NCBI RefSeq assembly: GCF_004348345.1
Contig: NZ_SMJZ01000042.1
Location: 1-48,082, forward strand
Length of the DNA: 48,082 nt
Origin: Nonomuraea longispora
GTDB taxonomy: Bacteria; Actinomycetota; Actinomycetes; Streptosporangiales; Streptosporangiaceae
Direction: 5' to 3'
Part shown: piece after piece, positions 7,242 through 15,863 of the stretch
Position numbering within the stretch: the stretch's first letter is position 1
How the letters are laid out: every line of letters begins with the position of its first letter
Notes under the pieces: model-generated
Told to the model about the DNA's origin: nothing
The model's input: only the letters and a program-made list of their open reading frames with translations
Databases searched by the model: none
Translations under genes and position numbers: made by a program

Positions 7242-8597
7242 CTACTTCGGCACGTAGAGCCGGATGTCGGTCAGGCTGGCGCTGCCCTCGTACACGTTGG
7301 TGTAGAGGTCGCCGATCACGAAGTAGTCGGGGTAGGCGGACCCGGCCGGCCACTGGTCGGGCCAGGTCGCGCTGCCATTGCTATCGTTTTGCACGAGGTC
7401 GCCGTTGAAGCGGCCGTCGTATTCCTCCGGTTTGACGTTGTAGTGCCAGATGGGGACGTCGTCGACGACGAACGGCCGGTGGAAGCGGATGGTCTTCTTC
7501 CCCACCCGGGCGAAGTTGCCGCTGGCCTCCAGGGTGTAGCCGGTCTCGTCACGTTCGATCGCGAAGGTGTAGTACTCGTTGGGCATGAGCTCGGGCTGCA
7601 GCTCGGCGGCCGAGGAGAGTTGCCGCTCGGCCACCCCGCCGGAGCAGGTGGTCATGAACCACTGGGAGTTGCCTGCCAGGCCGCCCTGGCCGGGCTGCCA
7701 GTTGGGCATGCCGCTGATCCACATGTTGACCGTGTTGAAGCCGCTGTCTCTGTAGTTGTAGTAGTGGCCGGTGTTGGAGTCGCAGACGCGGCCGCCGGTG
7801 CCGGTGCCGACTCGGTCGGGGTGCTGGGAGAAGGAGTCCATCAGCACCTTGCGGCGATAGTGCCAGAAGTGGTTGTTGCGCGGCGCGGGGTTGGCGAAGT
7901 CCACGATCGTCATGAAGTGAAAGCCGTTGTAGCCGTAGCGGCCCGCGCGGACGTCCTGCCAGTCACAGTAGGGAGAGGCTGCGTCGCCGTTCCAGCCCGG
8001 GCTGCGCGATCCCTCGCCCCAGGGGTGCTGGGTCTTGCAGCCTTCGGTTGAGTAGCCGTTGATGCGGCCGTCGTACTCGATCGTGCCGTTACGCTTGCCG
8101 CCGAAGTCGATGGTCTTCAGTTTGTACTCGACCCGGTACTCGTCGGGCAGTGCGTTCGTCGGGCGGAAGATCGCGCCACCGGTGTGGTCGGGCACTTTGA
8201 GCTCGGCCACCGGCCCGCCCTTGATCACCTTTCTGGTGATGGAGGGCGGCGACTCGATCACGCCGTCCTTGTTCCAGTCGCGGGCCGACAGCGACGCGGT
8301 CAGCCAGCCGTCCTTGCCGACCTTGAATTCCTTGCGGTAGGTGTCGAACGACTCGAACGCGGTGTTCCATGCCGGTCCGTAGTCGTTCTGGTACCACTGG
8401 CCCGCGTCGTCCATGATCGTGTCGAACGGCTTGGCGTACGTCTCCTTGGCCCAAGGGGCGTCGCCGAGAGGCTTGGCGAAGTTCTCCTGGTACAGCAGCC
8501 GCCAGCCGGCCTTGGCCTCGGCGGGCGGGTGGATAGCCATCGGCGTCATGGCTAGCACAAGGGCCAGAACGCCGCGGGTCGCGAGTTTTCGTGGCAA
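7242..8597 (-). CDS. Secreted protein, possibly concanavalin-A-like carbohydrate-active domain
   Basis: 451 residues starting at TTG with GGAGG 5 bases upstream. A Sec signal peptide (TRGVLALVLAMTPMAIHPPA, cleavage after AEA) precedes a mature domain rich in Trp, Tyr and Asn. Examples are YQENFAKPLGDAPWA near the N-terminus, GGAIFRPTNALPDEYRVEYK, and a C-terminal SASLTDIRLYVPK. The opening and closing strands resemble the laminin-G/GH16-type jelly-roll fold, but I do not recognise a specific family and see no catalytic ExDxxE motif. It is the last gene of the ALDH-ABC operon, 15 bases after the binding-protein gene. This suggests an extracellular enzyme or binding protein acting on the polymer whose product is imported. 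Confidence 0.7.
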   Translation of the reverse strand: MPRKLATRGVLALVLAMTPMAIHPPAEAKAGWRLLYQENFAKPLGDAPWAKETYAKPFDTIMDDAGQWYQNDYGPAWNTAFESFDTYRKEFKVGKDGWLTASLSARDWNKDGVIESPPSITRKVIKGGPVAELKVPDHTGGAIFRPTNALPDEYRVEYKLKTIDFGGKRNGTIEYDGRINGYSTEGCKTQHPWGEGSRSPGWNGDAASPYCDWQDVRAGRYGYNGFHFMTIVDFANPAPRNNHFWHYRRKVLMDSFSQHPDRVGTGTGGRVCDSNTGHYYNYRDSGFNTVNMWISGMPNWQPGQGGLAGNSQWFMTTCSGGVAERQLSSAAELQPELMPNEYYTFAIERDETGYTLEASGNFARVGKKTIRFHRPFVVDDVPIWHYNVKPEEYDGRFNGDLVQNDSNGSATWPDQWPAGSAYPDYFVIGDLYTNVYEGSASLTDIRLYVPK

Positions 8598-8612
8598 GGT
8601 TTCCTCCGGGGG

Positions 8613-9560
8613 TTAGAAGGTGCCGTTGGGGTCGTAGTACTGGGCCGCGTTCTCCTTGGTGACCATGGGTGACGGCACGACGGTGTCCTTTTCCACCTGC
8701 GCGCCGCCGAGGATCTCGACGGCCCGGTCGAGTCCCTTGCTGCCGATCACGTCGGCGTCGTTGAGGCCGGTGACCATATAGTTCGTGCCGTCCTGGATCG
8801 CCTTGAGTGCTTCGTTCTGGCCGTCCACCCCCGCCAGGACGATCTGTTCGGTCTTGCCGGCGTCGGCGATGGCTCGCTGCGCGCCCAGGCACATCGCGTC
8901 GTTCTCGCAGAAGACGGCCTTGAGGTCGCCGTGCTGGGCCAGCAGGCTTTCCATGACCGACAGGCCGCCGTCGGAGCTCCAGTTGCCGAAGTCGGGGGCC
9001 TCGACGAGGGTGATGCCCTGGGCGGTGCCGAGTATCGATTTCAGCCCTTCGGTACGGGCCAGGCCGATCGTGTTGTCGGCCGGCCCGCCCTTGATGATGC
9101 CGACCTTGCCGCCGTCGGCCAGCTGCTTGGCCAGGAACTGGCCGTCCTGCACGCCGATCGCCTTGTTGTCGGGGCCGATCCAGCTTGTGTACTCGCCGGT
9201 GGCGAACTTGCGGTCGACCAGCACGACGGGCTTGCCTGCTTGCTTGATGGCGTTGAGTGCGGCGGGCGCCGACTCCAGCGGGCCTCCGGAGATGATTATC
9301 GCGTCAACGTTCTTGCTGAGCAGGTCCTCGACGTTGGAGGTCAGCTTGGCGGCGTCGCCGTTGGCGTCGGTGCTGATGATCTCGACGTTCCCCTTCTTCT
9401 TGGCCTGGGCGGTGATGGCCTTGTCCATGCCGCTGAAGTAGGGGCCGCTGAGCAGGAAGCTGGCGACGCCGATGGTGTGGGTGCCGTCGTCCTGGCCGCT
9501 CCCGGAGGAACAGGAGGTGAGGGCGAGGCAGCAGGCGAGGATGAGAATTCGTAGCTTCAT
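8613..9560 (-). CDS. Ribose-type ABC transporter substrate-binding lipoprotein
   Basis: 315 residues with lipoprotein signal ILILACCLALTSCSSGSG. It is a periplasmic-binding-protein type I (RbsB-like) fold: HTIGVASFLLSGPYFSGMDK, VDAIIISGGPLESAPAALNA, GKPVVLVDRKFATGEYTSWI, KAVFCENDAMCLGAQRAI and IVLAGVDGQNEALKAI. This class binds monosaccharides or polyols outside the membrane. Two adjacent ATGs occur; the second (9560) has GGAG at proper spacing and its A is shared with the permease stop (TGATG), so I chose it. The gene is part of the ALDH-ATPase-permease-SBP operon. Confidence 0.9.
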   Translation of the reverse strand: MKLRILILACCLALTSCSSGSGQDDGTHTIGVASFLLSGPYFSGMDKAITAQAKKKGNVEIISTDANGDAAKLTSNVEDLLSKNVDAIIISGGPLESAPAALNAIKQAGKPVVLVDRKFATGEYTSWIGPDNKAIGVQDGQFLAKQLADGGKVGIIKGGPADNTIGLARTEGLKSILGTAQGITLVEAPDFGNWSSDGGLSVMESLLAQHGDLKAVFCENDAMCLGAQRAIADAGKTEQIVLAGVDGQNEALKAIQDGTNYMVTGLNDADVIGSKGLDRAVEILGGAQVEKDTVVPSPMVTKENAAQYYDPNGTF

Positions 9561-10498
9561 CATTTTCTCCGGACGAGGATGACGACGATGATGATCAAGC
9601 CCTTGAGCACCTGCTGCCAGAAGCTCTGTACGCCGTACAGGTTGAGCAGGTTGTTGATGAGAACCAGGACGAGCACACCGCCGAACGTCGCCCGGACCGA
9701 GCCGCGCCCGCCCGACAGGCTGGCGCCGCCGATGACGCAGGCGGCGATCGCGTCGAGTTCGAAGGCCACGCCGACGCTGGGCTGTGCGATGCCGACGCGG
9801 CTGGCCAGGACCACCCCGGCCAGCCCGGCGCAGGCGCCGCTGATCGCGTACGCGAAGACCACGTGCTTGCGGACGTTGATGCCGGCCAGCCGCACGGTCT
9901 CGGCGTTGCCGCCGATCGCGATGATGGACCGGCCGGCGGGGGTGCGGGTCAGGAACACGCCGCCGGCGATGAAGACGATCGCCATAATGAGCGTGATGAG
10001 CGGGATCGGGCCGAGCATGGTCGAGCCGAGTGCGAGGAACGCCGGGTCCTCCGGAGTGACGGGTACCTCGGAGTAGACGAACGCCAGGCCGCGGATCGTG
10101 GTGAGCGCGGCCAGCGTCACCACGAACGGCGCGAGCGCGAACCGTGCCACCAGCACGCCGTTGATCAGCCCGAACGCGATGCCGGCCGTCACGCCCACGG
10201 CCATCGCGACGGGGATGGGCAGCCCTGCGGCCAGACCGGCGGCGAGGATGCCGGAGAAGGCGACCACGGAGCCGACCGACAGGTCGATGCCGCCGGTGAG
10301 GATCACCACCAGCATGCCGAAGGCCAGCAGGCCCGTCGTGACCATCTGCTTGAGCAGGTTGGTGAGGTTGACCGGGGTGAGGAAGGTGTCGGACGTCGTG
10401 GCGGCCACCACAATCAGCAGGACGACGACGGACGCGGAGATCGCCTCGGCTGTGATGTCCCGTCCCCGCAGTACGAGGCGGGGGGAGGCGACGGTCAT
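9560..10498 (-). CDS. Ribose-type ABC transporter permease
   Basis: 312 residues, almost entirely hydrophobic, with the BPD_transp_2 (RbsC/AraH) signatures: LLAFGMLVVILTGGIDLSVG near residues 57-76, ALAPFVVTLAALTTIRGLAF, and GGNAETVRLAGINV with CVIGGASLSGGRGS in the C-terminal half. It forms the membrane channel for the sugar delivered by the neighbouring binding protein. It overlaps the ATPase gene upstream by 4 bases (ATGA) and the binding-protein gene downstream by a shared base, giving tight stoichiometric coupling. Confidence 0.93.
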   Translation of the reverse strand: MTVASPRLVLRGRDITAEAISASVVVLLIVVAATTSDTFLTPVNLTNLLKQMVTTGLLAFGMLVVILTGGIDLSVGSVVAFSGILAAGLAAGLPIPVAMAVGVTAGIAFGLINGVLVARFALAPFVVTLAALTTIRGLAFVYSEVPVTPEDPAFLALGSTMLGPIPLITLIMAIVFIAGGVFLTRTPAGRSIIAIGGNAETVRLAGINVRKHVVFAYAISGACAGLAGVVLASRVGIAQPSVGVAFELDAIAACVIGGASLSGGRGSVRATFGGVLVLVLINNLLNLYGVQSFWQQVLKGLIIIVVILVRRK

Positions 10499-11949
10499 GT
10501 GGGGGTTCCCATCGAATAAGCGAGGACCTCGTCCTCGCTGGTCTCATCGGAGCGCAACTCGCCGACGATCCGGCCGTGCGCCATCACGAGCACGCGGTCG
10601 CTCGCCCCGATCACCTCAGTGAGGTCGGAGGAGATGAGCAGCACCGCCACGCCTTCTCGGGCGAGCGCGTCGATCATGCGGTAGATCTCCACGCGGGTGG
10701 CCATGTCCACGCCGCGGGTGGGCTCGTCCAGCAGCAGCACGCGCGGGCCCTTGAGCAGCCACTTGGCCAGCACCGCCTTCTGCTGGTTCCCGCCGCTCAG
10801 GTGCTCCACCACCATGGGCGCGCAGCCGACCGGCTGGATGCCCAGCCGCCCGATCATGCCGCCTATCTCGTCGCGCTGCTTGGCCAGGTCGATGAACGGC
10901 CCCTTGAGCGTGGTGAGCGCGATGTTGTCGCGCACCGACATGCCGAGCACGAGCCCGGTGCGCTTGCGGTCCTCGGTGACCAGCGCGAGCCCGGCCGCGA
11001 TGGCCTCGGCAGGAGAGGAGTACGCACCGCTGCCCGCGGTGGCCGGCTCGACGCCGAACACGCACCGGGCCAGCTCGCTGCGACCCGACCCGACCAGTCC
11101 GAACATGCCCACGATCTCGCCCGCCCGCAGCGTGAACGACACGTCCTGGAACTCGCCCGTCCTGGTGAGCCCGGAAACCTGGAGCCGGGTCTGGCCGGGC
11201 TCGGAACGGCGGCCGGGATAGATCTGCTCCAGCCGCCTGCCTGCCATGAGCCTGATGAGGTCGTTCTCGCTCGTTCGCGCCGGCTCGGTCGTCTCGATGA
11301 CCCGGCCGTCCTTGATCACCACGATGGAGGTGGCCATGTCGAGCACCTCGGTCAGCCGGTGCGAGACGTAGATCACCAGAACGCCGCGCTCCCGCAGCCG
11401 CCGGATCAGCGCGAACAATGAGTCGAGGTCGTGCCCCGAGAGCACGGCCGACGGCTCGTCAAGGATCAGCACGCGCGGCTCTTTCACCAGCGCCTTGGCG
11501 ATCTCGACCATCTGCTGGCGGGCTATGGTCAGCTGCTTCGCGGGCGTGCGCGGGTCGATTGTGCGGAACCCGATCGACTCCAGCAACTCGGCGGTTCTGG
11601 CGTGCGCGGCGGGCCAGTCGATGAGACCGCGCCGCCGGGGGAAGTCGCCCATCAGCAGGTTCTCGGTGACCGACAGCCCGGGCACCAGCGTCAGCTCCTG
11701 GTAGACGGTCCTGATGCCTCGCTCGTGCGCGTCGTGCGGGGATCGCAGCCGTACGTGCCCGCCGTCGATCCACATCTCCCCCACGCTCATCGGCTCGGCC
11801 CCGGACAGGATCTTGATCAGGGTCGACTTGCCCGCCCCGTTGGCGCCCACCACGGCCAACACCTCGCCGAAGCGCCCCTCCAGGTCGATCCCGTGGAGTA
11901 CCCCGACGCCTGCGTAGTCCTTGGTGACACCACGCAGCACGAGGCTCAT
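10495..11949 (-). CDS. Ribose-type ABC transporter ATPase, two nucleotide-binding domains
   Basis: 484 residues in two fused ATPase domains (RbsA/XylG type). The first half has Walker A GANGAGKST (about 36-44), an atypical signature LTIARQQM and Walker B RVLILDEPSAVLS. The second half has a degenerate Walker A (GLVGSGRSE), a full signature LSGGNQQKAV and Walker B VLLLDEPTRGVD. Asymmetry between the two sites is normal for this family. It energises uptake with the permease at 9560-10498. The start ATG overlaps the aldehyde dehydrogenase stop (ATGA). Confidence 0.93.
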   Translation of the reverse strand: MSLVLRGVTKDYAGVGVLHGIDLEGRFGEVLAVVGANGAGKSTLIKILSGAEPMSVGEMWIDGGHVRLRSPHDAHERGIRTVYQELTLVPGLSVTENLLMGDFPRRRGLIDWPAAHARTAELLESIGFRTIDPRTPAKQLTIARQQMVEIAKALVKEPRVLILDEPSAVLSGHDLDSLFALIRRLRERGVLVIYVSHRLTEVLDMATSIVVIKDGRVIETTEPARTSENDLIRLMAGRRLEQIYPGRRSEPGQTRLQVSGLTRTGEFQDVSFTLRAGEIVGMFGLVGSGRSELARCVFGVEPATAGSGAYSSPAEAIAAGLALVTEDRKRTGLVLGMSVRDNIALTTLKGPFIDLAKQRDEIGGMIGRLGIQPVGCAPMVVEHLSGGNQQKAVLAKWLLKGPRVLLLDEPTRGVDMATRVEIYRMIDALAREGVAVLLISSDLTEVIGASDRVLVMAHGRIVGELRSDETSEDEVLAYSMGTPT

Positions 11950-13331
11950 TCGAACGCCTCCATGACGATGACTGTCTTCTGGCGGGTGAACTCCAGCGCG
12001 GTGTCGTGCACGCCCTCCCGATGGCCGCCGGTGGCCTTCGTGCCGCCGAACGGCAGGTTCTCTGCTCGCAGCGCGGTGGACCCGTTGATCACCACGCTGC
12101 CGACGTCGAGCTTGCTCGCGATCGTGAACGCGCGGGAGATATCGCGGGTGAAGACCGCCGCCTGCAGCCCGTACGGCGAGTCGTTGGCCAGCCGCACCGC
12201 CTCCATGGGGTCGGTGAAGGAGGCCACCGGGGCGACGGGCCCGAAGATCTCCTCGGCGAACGCCTCGCTGGAGACCGGCACGTCGGACAGCACGGCCGGG
12301 TCGTAGAACGCCTCTCGCCTGCCGCCGCCGGTGACCAGCGTGGCCCCGTCGGAAACGAGCCGGTGCACGGCCGCCTCGACCCGCTCGGCCGCCTCCTGCG
12401 CGATCAGCGGGCCGACATCGGTCGACTCCAGCATCTGGTCGCCGACGGTGAGCTTGCGTGTCTGCTCCAGCAGCGCCTCCACGAACTCCCCGTAGACGGC
12501 CTGCTCGGCGTAGACACGCTTGACGGCGCAGCAGATCTGCCCATTGCCCCTGGCCAGGCGTCCGAGTACGACGGCGCGGGCGGCCTCGCCCAGGTCGGCG
12601 TCGGCGCAAACGATCAGGGCGTCGTTACCGCCGAGCTCCAGGAAGACCTTCTTCAGCGTGTCCGCTCCGCGTCTGGCCAGCTCCCTGCCGGCCACCGTGC
12701 TACCGGTCAACGACACCGCCACGATGCCGGGCAACTCGGCGAGGAGCTGGGACACGCGTACGCCGCCGGTGACCACCTGGTGCGCGTGCGGCGGCGCGCC
12801 GGCCTGCGCGACCAACTCGGCCACGCGCAGCACGGCGAGCGGGCATCGCGCGGGCGGCTGCGCGACCACGGCGTTGCCTGCGGCGAGCGCTGCGGCGGCC
12901 TTGTGGGCGTAGAGCTCCACGGGATAGTTGAACGGCACGATGGCCGCCACGACACCGAGCGGCTCTCGCATGGTCACCGCGAGATGTCGCTCCAGCCCGG
13001 GCACGGCGTCCAGCGGGATCTGCCTGCCGAACAACCTGGTCGCCTCGCCCGCGTAGCCGCGGAAGATGCGTACGGCGGCTTCCACCTCGCCCCGCGTCTG
13101 CGCAATGGGCTTGCCGTTCTCGGCCGCCAGCAGTCGCGCAAGGCTCTCCGACTCCGTCTCGACGAGGTCCGCCACCCGCCGCAGGAGGGATTCGCGCTCG
13201 TACGCTGGTAATGCGGCCATCTCCTGCTGGCCGGCCTGCGCGGTGTCCACCACACTCGCCACGCGTTCCTCGGTGAACGACTCGACCTCGCCGAGCAACT
13301 CCCCGGTGCCAGGGTTACAAACCTCGATCAT
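11946..13331 (-). CDS. Aldehyde dehydrogenase family protein (lactaldehyde/glycolaldehyde-type)
   Basis: 461 residues, a full-length NAD(P)-dependent ALDH. Visible catalytic parts are the substrate-facing Asn135 in IVPFNYPVEL, general base Glu232 in FLELGGNDAL, and nucleophile Cys267 in GNGQICCAV. A C-terminal EEIFGPVAPVASF and NLPFGGTKATGG complete the fold. It oxidises an aldehyde to an acid. As first gene of the sugar ABC operon, opposite an FGGY kinase gene, it probably removes an aldehyde formed during breakdown of the imported sugar. The PFNYP and short C-terminus recall lactaldehyde and GAPN-like ALDHs, but the substrate is uncertain. Confidence 0.9.
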   Translation of the reverse strand: MIEVCNPGTGELLGEVESFTEERVASVVDTAQAGQQEMAALPAYERESLLRRVADLVETESESLARLLAAENGKPIAQTRGEVEAAVRIFRGYAGEATRLFGRQIPLDAVPGLERHLAVTMREPLGVVAAIVPFNYPVELYAHKAAAALAAGNAVVAQPPARCPLAVLRVAELVAQAGAPPHAHQVVTGGVRVSQLLAELPGIVAVSLTGSTVAGRELARRGADTLKKVFLELGGNDALIVCADADLGEAARAVVLGRLARGNGQICCAVKRVYAEQAVYGEFVEALLEQTRKLTVGDQMLESTDVGPLIAQEAAERVEAAVHRLVSDGATLVTGGGRREAFYDPAVLSDVPVSSEAFAEEIFGPVAPVASFTDPMEAVRLANDSPYGLQAAVFTRDISRAFTIASKLDVGSVVINGSTALRAENLPFGGTKATGGHREGVHDTALEFTRQKTVIVMEAFE

Positions 13332-13342
13332 TTACCTGTCCC

Positions 13343-13376
13343 TGTAACGACAATATGGACATCACTTGTAATTACA
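13343..13376. promoter_or_regulatory. Two tandem TGTAA-type sites between the divergent operons
   Basis: TGTAATTACA (13367-13376) is a perfect 10-bp palindrome. TGTAACGACA (13343-13352) matches it at 8 of 10 positions and is centred 24 bases away. Both lie in the 122-base gap between the ALDH start (13331) and the kinase start (13454). They are the best candidates for the operators of the GntR/UTRA repressor encoded at 15860-16651, controlling both arms. Confidence 0.6.
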
Positions 13377-13453
13377 GGATGCTAGGATGTTAGGCAAGGG
13401 TCTACCGCCGGATGTCTAAAGTTGGGGCCATCCCAGCCCACCCGGAGCGGCAG

Positions 13454-14923
13454 ATGATCCTCACCCATGACCTCGGCACCACCGGCGACAAGGCGGCGAT
13501 GTTCGGCGACGACGGCGCACTCAAGGCGGCGACCACCGCTCGTTACCCCACCGTGTTCGGATCCGGCGGCCGGGCTGAACAGTCTCCGCTCGACTGGTGG
13601 GACGCCGTGATCCGCTCGACCCGGGAGCTGCTGGAGCAGACAGGCACGGACCCGGCGAAAATCACCTGCGTGTCATTCTCCGGTCAGATGATGGGCGCGG
13701 TCTTCCTCGACGGCACCGGCGAGCCGGTGCGCCCGGCGATCATCTGGGCCGACACCCGCTCCGCCGGCCAGTGCGAGCCTCTCCTCGGCCGGATCCCGAT
13801 GGCCAGGGTCTACGAGCTGACCGGCCACCGACTCAACGCCACGTACTCGCTGACGAAGGTGCTCTGGGTGCGTGAGCACGAGCCGGCCGCCTACGCCGCG
13901 ACGCGCGTAATCGTGCAGGCCAAGGATTTCGTCGCGTACCGGCTGACCGGTCACCTGGCGACCGACCCGTCCGACGCATCCAGCACCAACGCCTTCGACC
14001 AGAAGGCTGGCGCCTGGTCGGAGGAGATCCTGGCCGCCGCCGACGTGCCGATGGCGTTGTGGCCGGAGGTCGTCCCGTCCACCACCGTGATCGGGCATGT
14101 CACGTCCGAGGCGGCTGCGCTCACCGGGCTCGCCCAGGGCACCCCCGTCGTGATCGGCGGCGGTGACGGGCCGTGCGCGGCGGCGGGCGCGGGCGTGGTG
14201 GCGCCCGGCTCCGCCTACACCTACCTGGGCTCCTCCTCCTGGATCTCGCTAGCCGCCGACGAGCCCCTGCTCGACCCCCGCATGCGCACGATGACGTTCA
14301 ACCACGTCGTGCCCGGCCGTTTCGTGCCCACCGCCACCATGCAGGCCGGCGGCGGGTCGCTGGAGTGGATCAGCGAGCTACTCGCCGAGCCGCACGCCGA
14401 CCTGCTCCAGGCCGCCATCAAGGTCGAGGCCGCCGGTGACGGCCTGTTCTTCCTGCCCCACCTGCTCGGGGAGCGCTCGCCGTACTGGAATCCCAAGGCA
14501 CGCGCCGCCTTCATCGGCCTGGCCCGCCACCACGAGCGCGCCCACCTGTTCAGGGCCGTGCTGGAAGGCGTGGCCATGAACCTCCTGACCGGGCTGCGGG
14601 CCTTCGCCGGCAACGGCACCGCGATCGAGCGCATCGATGCCGTCGGCGGCGCGGCCGTGGCCGGCGAGGTGCTGCACGTGCTGGCCGACGTCTGGGGCCT
14701 GCCGGTGCGCCGCCGTACGATCGTCGAGGCCAACAGCCTGGGCGCGGCGATCGTGGGCGGAATCGCGATGGGCGTCTTCGACGGCTTCGGCATCGCGCCG
14801 GCGCTCTCGGCCGCCGAGCCGCCAATCATGCCGGACAAGATCGCCCACGAGCGATACATTCCGCAGTATCACCGCTTCCTCGACGCCTACGCCCGGCTGG
14901 AGCCGTGGTTCAATGAGCATTGA
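13454..14923 (+). CDS. FGGY-family carbohydrate kinase (xylulokinase-like)
   Basis: 489 residues from the ATG at 13454, which has GGAG 6 bases upstream and places the ATP-binding DLGTTGDK at the extreme N-terminus as usual. An ATG at 13412 would add 14 unlikely residues without a ribosome site. Further landmarks are SFSGQMMG, WADTRS, the second phosphate loop IGGGDGPCAAAGAGV, and IDAVGGAAVAGEVLHVLAD in the C-terminal domain. The family phosphorylates ketoses or polyols using ATP. It heads the plus-strand operon, and the next gene overlaps it by 11 bases. Confidence 0.9.
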   Translation: MILTHDLGTTGDKAAMFGDDGALKAATTARYPTVFGSGGRAEQSPLDWWDAVIRSTRELLEQTGTDPAKITCVSFSGQMMGAVFLDGTGEPVRPAIIWADTRSAGQCEPLLGRIPMARVYELTGHRLNATYSLTKVLWVREHEPAAYAATRVIVQAKDFVAYRLTGHLATDPSDASSTNAFDQKAGAWSEEILAAADVPMALWPEVVPSTTVIGHVTSEAAALTGLAQGTPVVIGGGDGPCAAAGAGVVAPGSAYTYLGSSSWISLAADEPLLDPRMRTMTFNHVVPGRFVPTATMQAGGGSLEWISELLAEPHADLLQAAIKVEAAGDGLFFLPHLLGERSPYWNPKARAAFIGLARHHERAHLFRAVLEGVAMNLLTGLRAFAGNGTAIERIDAVGGAAVAGEVLHVLADVWGLPVRRRTIVEANSLGAAIVGGIAMGVFDGFGIAPALSAAEPPIMPDKIAHERYIPQYHRFLDAYARLEPWFNEH

Positions 14924-15863
14924 AATTTTGTCCCGGGATGCCGCCGAGGCCCGCACCGGCCCCGACATCATGCGGTTTCTCGGCGTCACGACCTCGCGAT
15001 CGTCGATCCAGGCCCTGTTCCCCCGCTGGGTCCGTGCCCTTGGGCTGCCTGCCGCCCGCCTGATCGGGCAGGACCTGCCGCTCGGCAGCCCGCCGGAGAC
15101 CTACCGCGCCGCGGTGGCCGACCTCGTCGCGGACCCGCACACCTGCGGCGCCCTGATCACCAGCCACAAGACCGGCGTCCATGCCGCCGCGGCCGACCTG
15201 TTCGACGAGCTCGACGACTACGCCCGGCTGTGCGGGGAGATCTCCCTCATCACTAAGCGGGAGGGGCGACTGCTGGGCGCGGCCAGGGACGTCGTGACGG
15301 CGGCCCGCGCTCTGCGCGAGCTGCTGCCTCCAAGCCACTTCGCGAGGACCGGCGGACACGCGCTGTGTCTCGGCGCCGGCGGGGCCGGGCTGGCGATCGC
15401 CGTCCTGCTGCTGGAACGTCACGCCGACCGGCCGGAGCGCCTGGTGGTGACGGACGTGGTGCCAGAGCGGCTGCGCAGGGTACGCGACGTGGCGGCCATC
15501 CTCGGGGCGCCGGTGGACGCGCGATGCGCGCCGTCGGGCGACGACCTGCTCGCCGGCCTGCCCGACGGCTCGCTCGTGGTCAATGCCACCGGCATGGGCA
15601 AGGACCGGCCGGGCTCGCCGATCGGCGACGCCGCGCTGTTCCCCCGCCGGGCCGTCGTCTGGGAGCTGAACTACCGGGGGCCGCTCGACTTCCTGCGCCA
15701 GGCCAGGCGCCAGGCCGCTCGGCGGGGGCTGCGCGTGGCGGACGGGTGGCGCTACTTCCTGCACGGCTGGACCGACCACATCGGCGGCGTCTTCGGGATC
15801 ACGATCGGCGAGGAGACATTCGCCCGGCTCGACACGATCGCACACACCTCAGGGGAGTCATGA
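14913..15863 (+). CDS. Shikimate dehydrogenase-like oxidoreductase in a sugar catabolic operon
   Basis: 316 residues. The N-terminal half has the AroE substrate-domain motif in altered form: CGALITSHKTGVHAAA, with the conserved catalytic Lys but SHK in place of PHK. RLLGAARDVVTAARAL follows, where the Asp may match the AroE catalytic Asp. The C-terminal Rossmann domain has GAGGAG (ALCLGAGGAGLAIAVLLL) and NATGMG. A true AroE has NTDG and NATPxGM; both differ here, and the genes around it are for sugar catabolism rather than aromatic synthesis. I infer an NAD(P)-dependent dehydrogenase for a sugar-derived polyol or cyclic acid. The start overlaps the kinase gene by 11 bases and the stop overlaps the GntR start (ATGA). 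Confidence 0.75.
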   Translation: MSIEILSRDAAEARTGPDIMRFLGVTTSRSSIQALFPRWVRALGLPAARLIGQDLPLGSPPETYRAAVADLVADPHTCGALITSHKTGVHAAAADLFDELDDYARLCGEISLITKREGRLLGAARDVVTAARALRELLPPSHFARTGGHALCLGAGGAGLAIAVLLLERHADRPERLVVTDVVPERLRRVRDVAAILGAPVDARCAPSGDDLLAGLPDGSLVVNATGMGKDRPGSPIGDAALFPRRAVVWELNYRGPLDFLRQARRQAARRGLRVADGWRYFLHGWTDHIGGVFGITIGEETFARLDTIAHTSGES

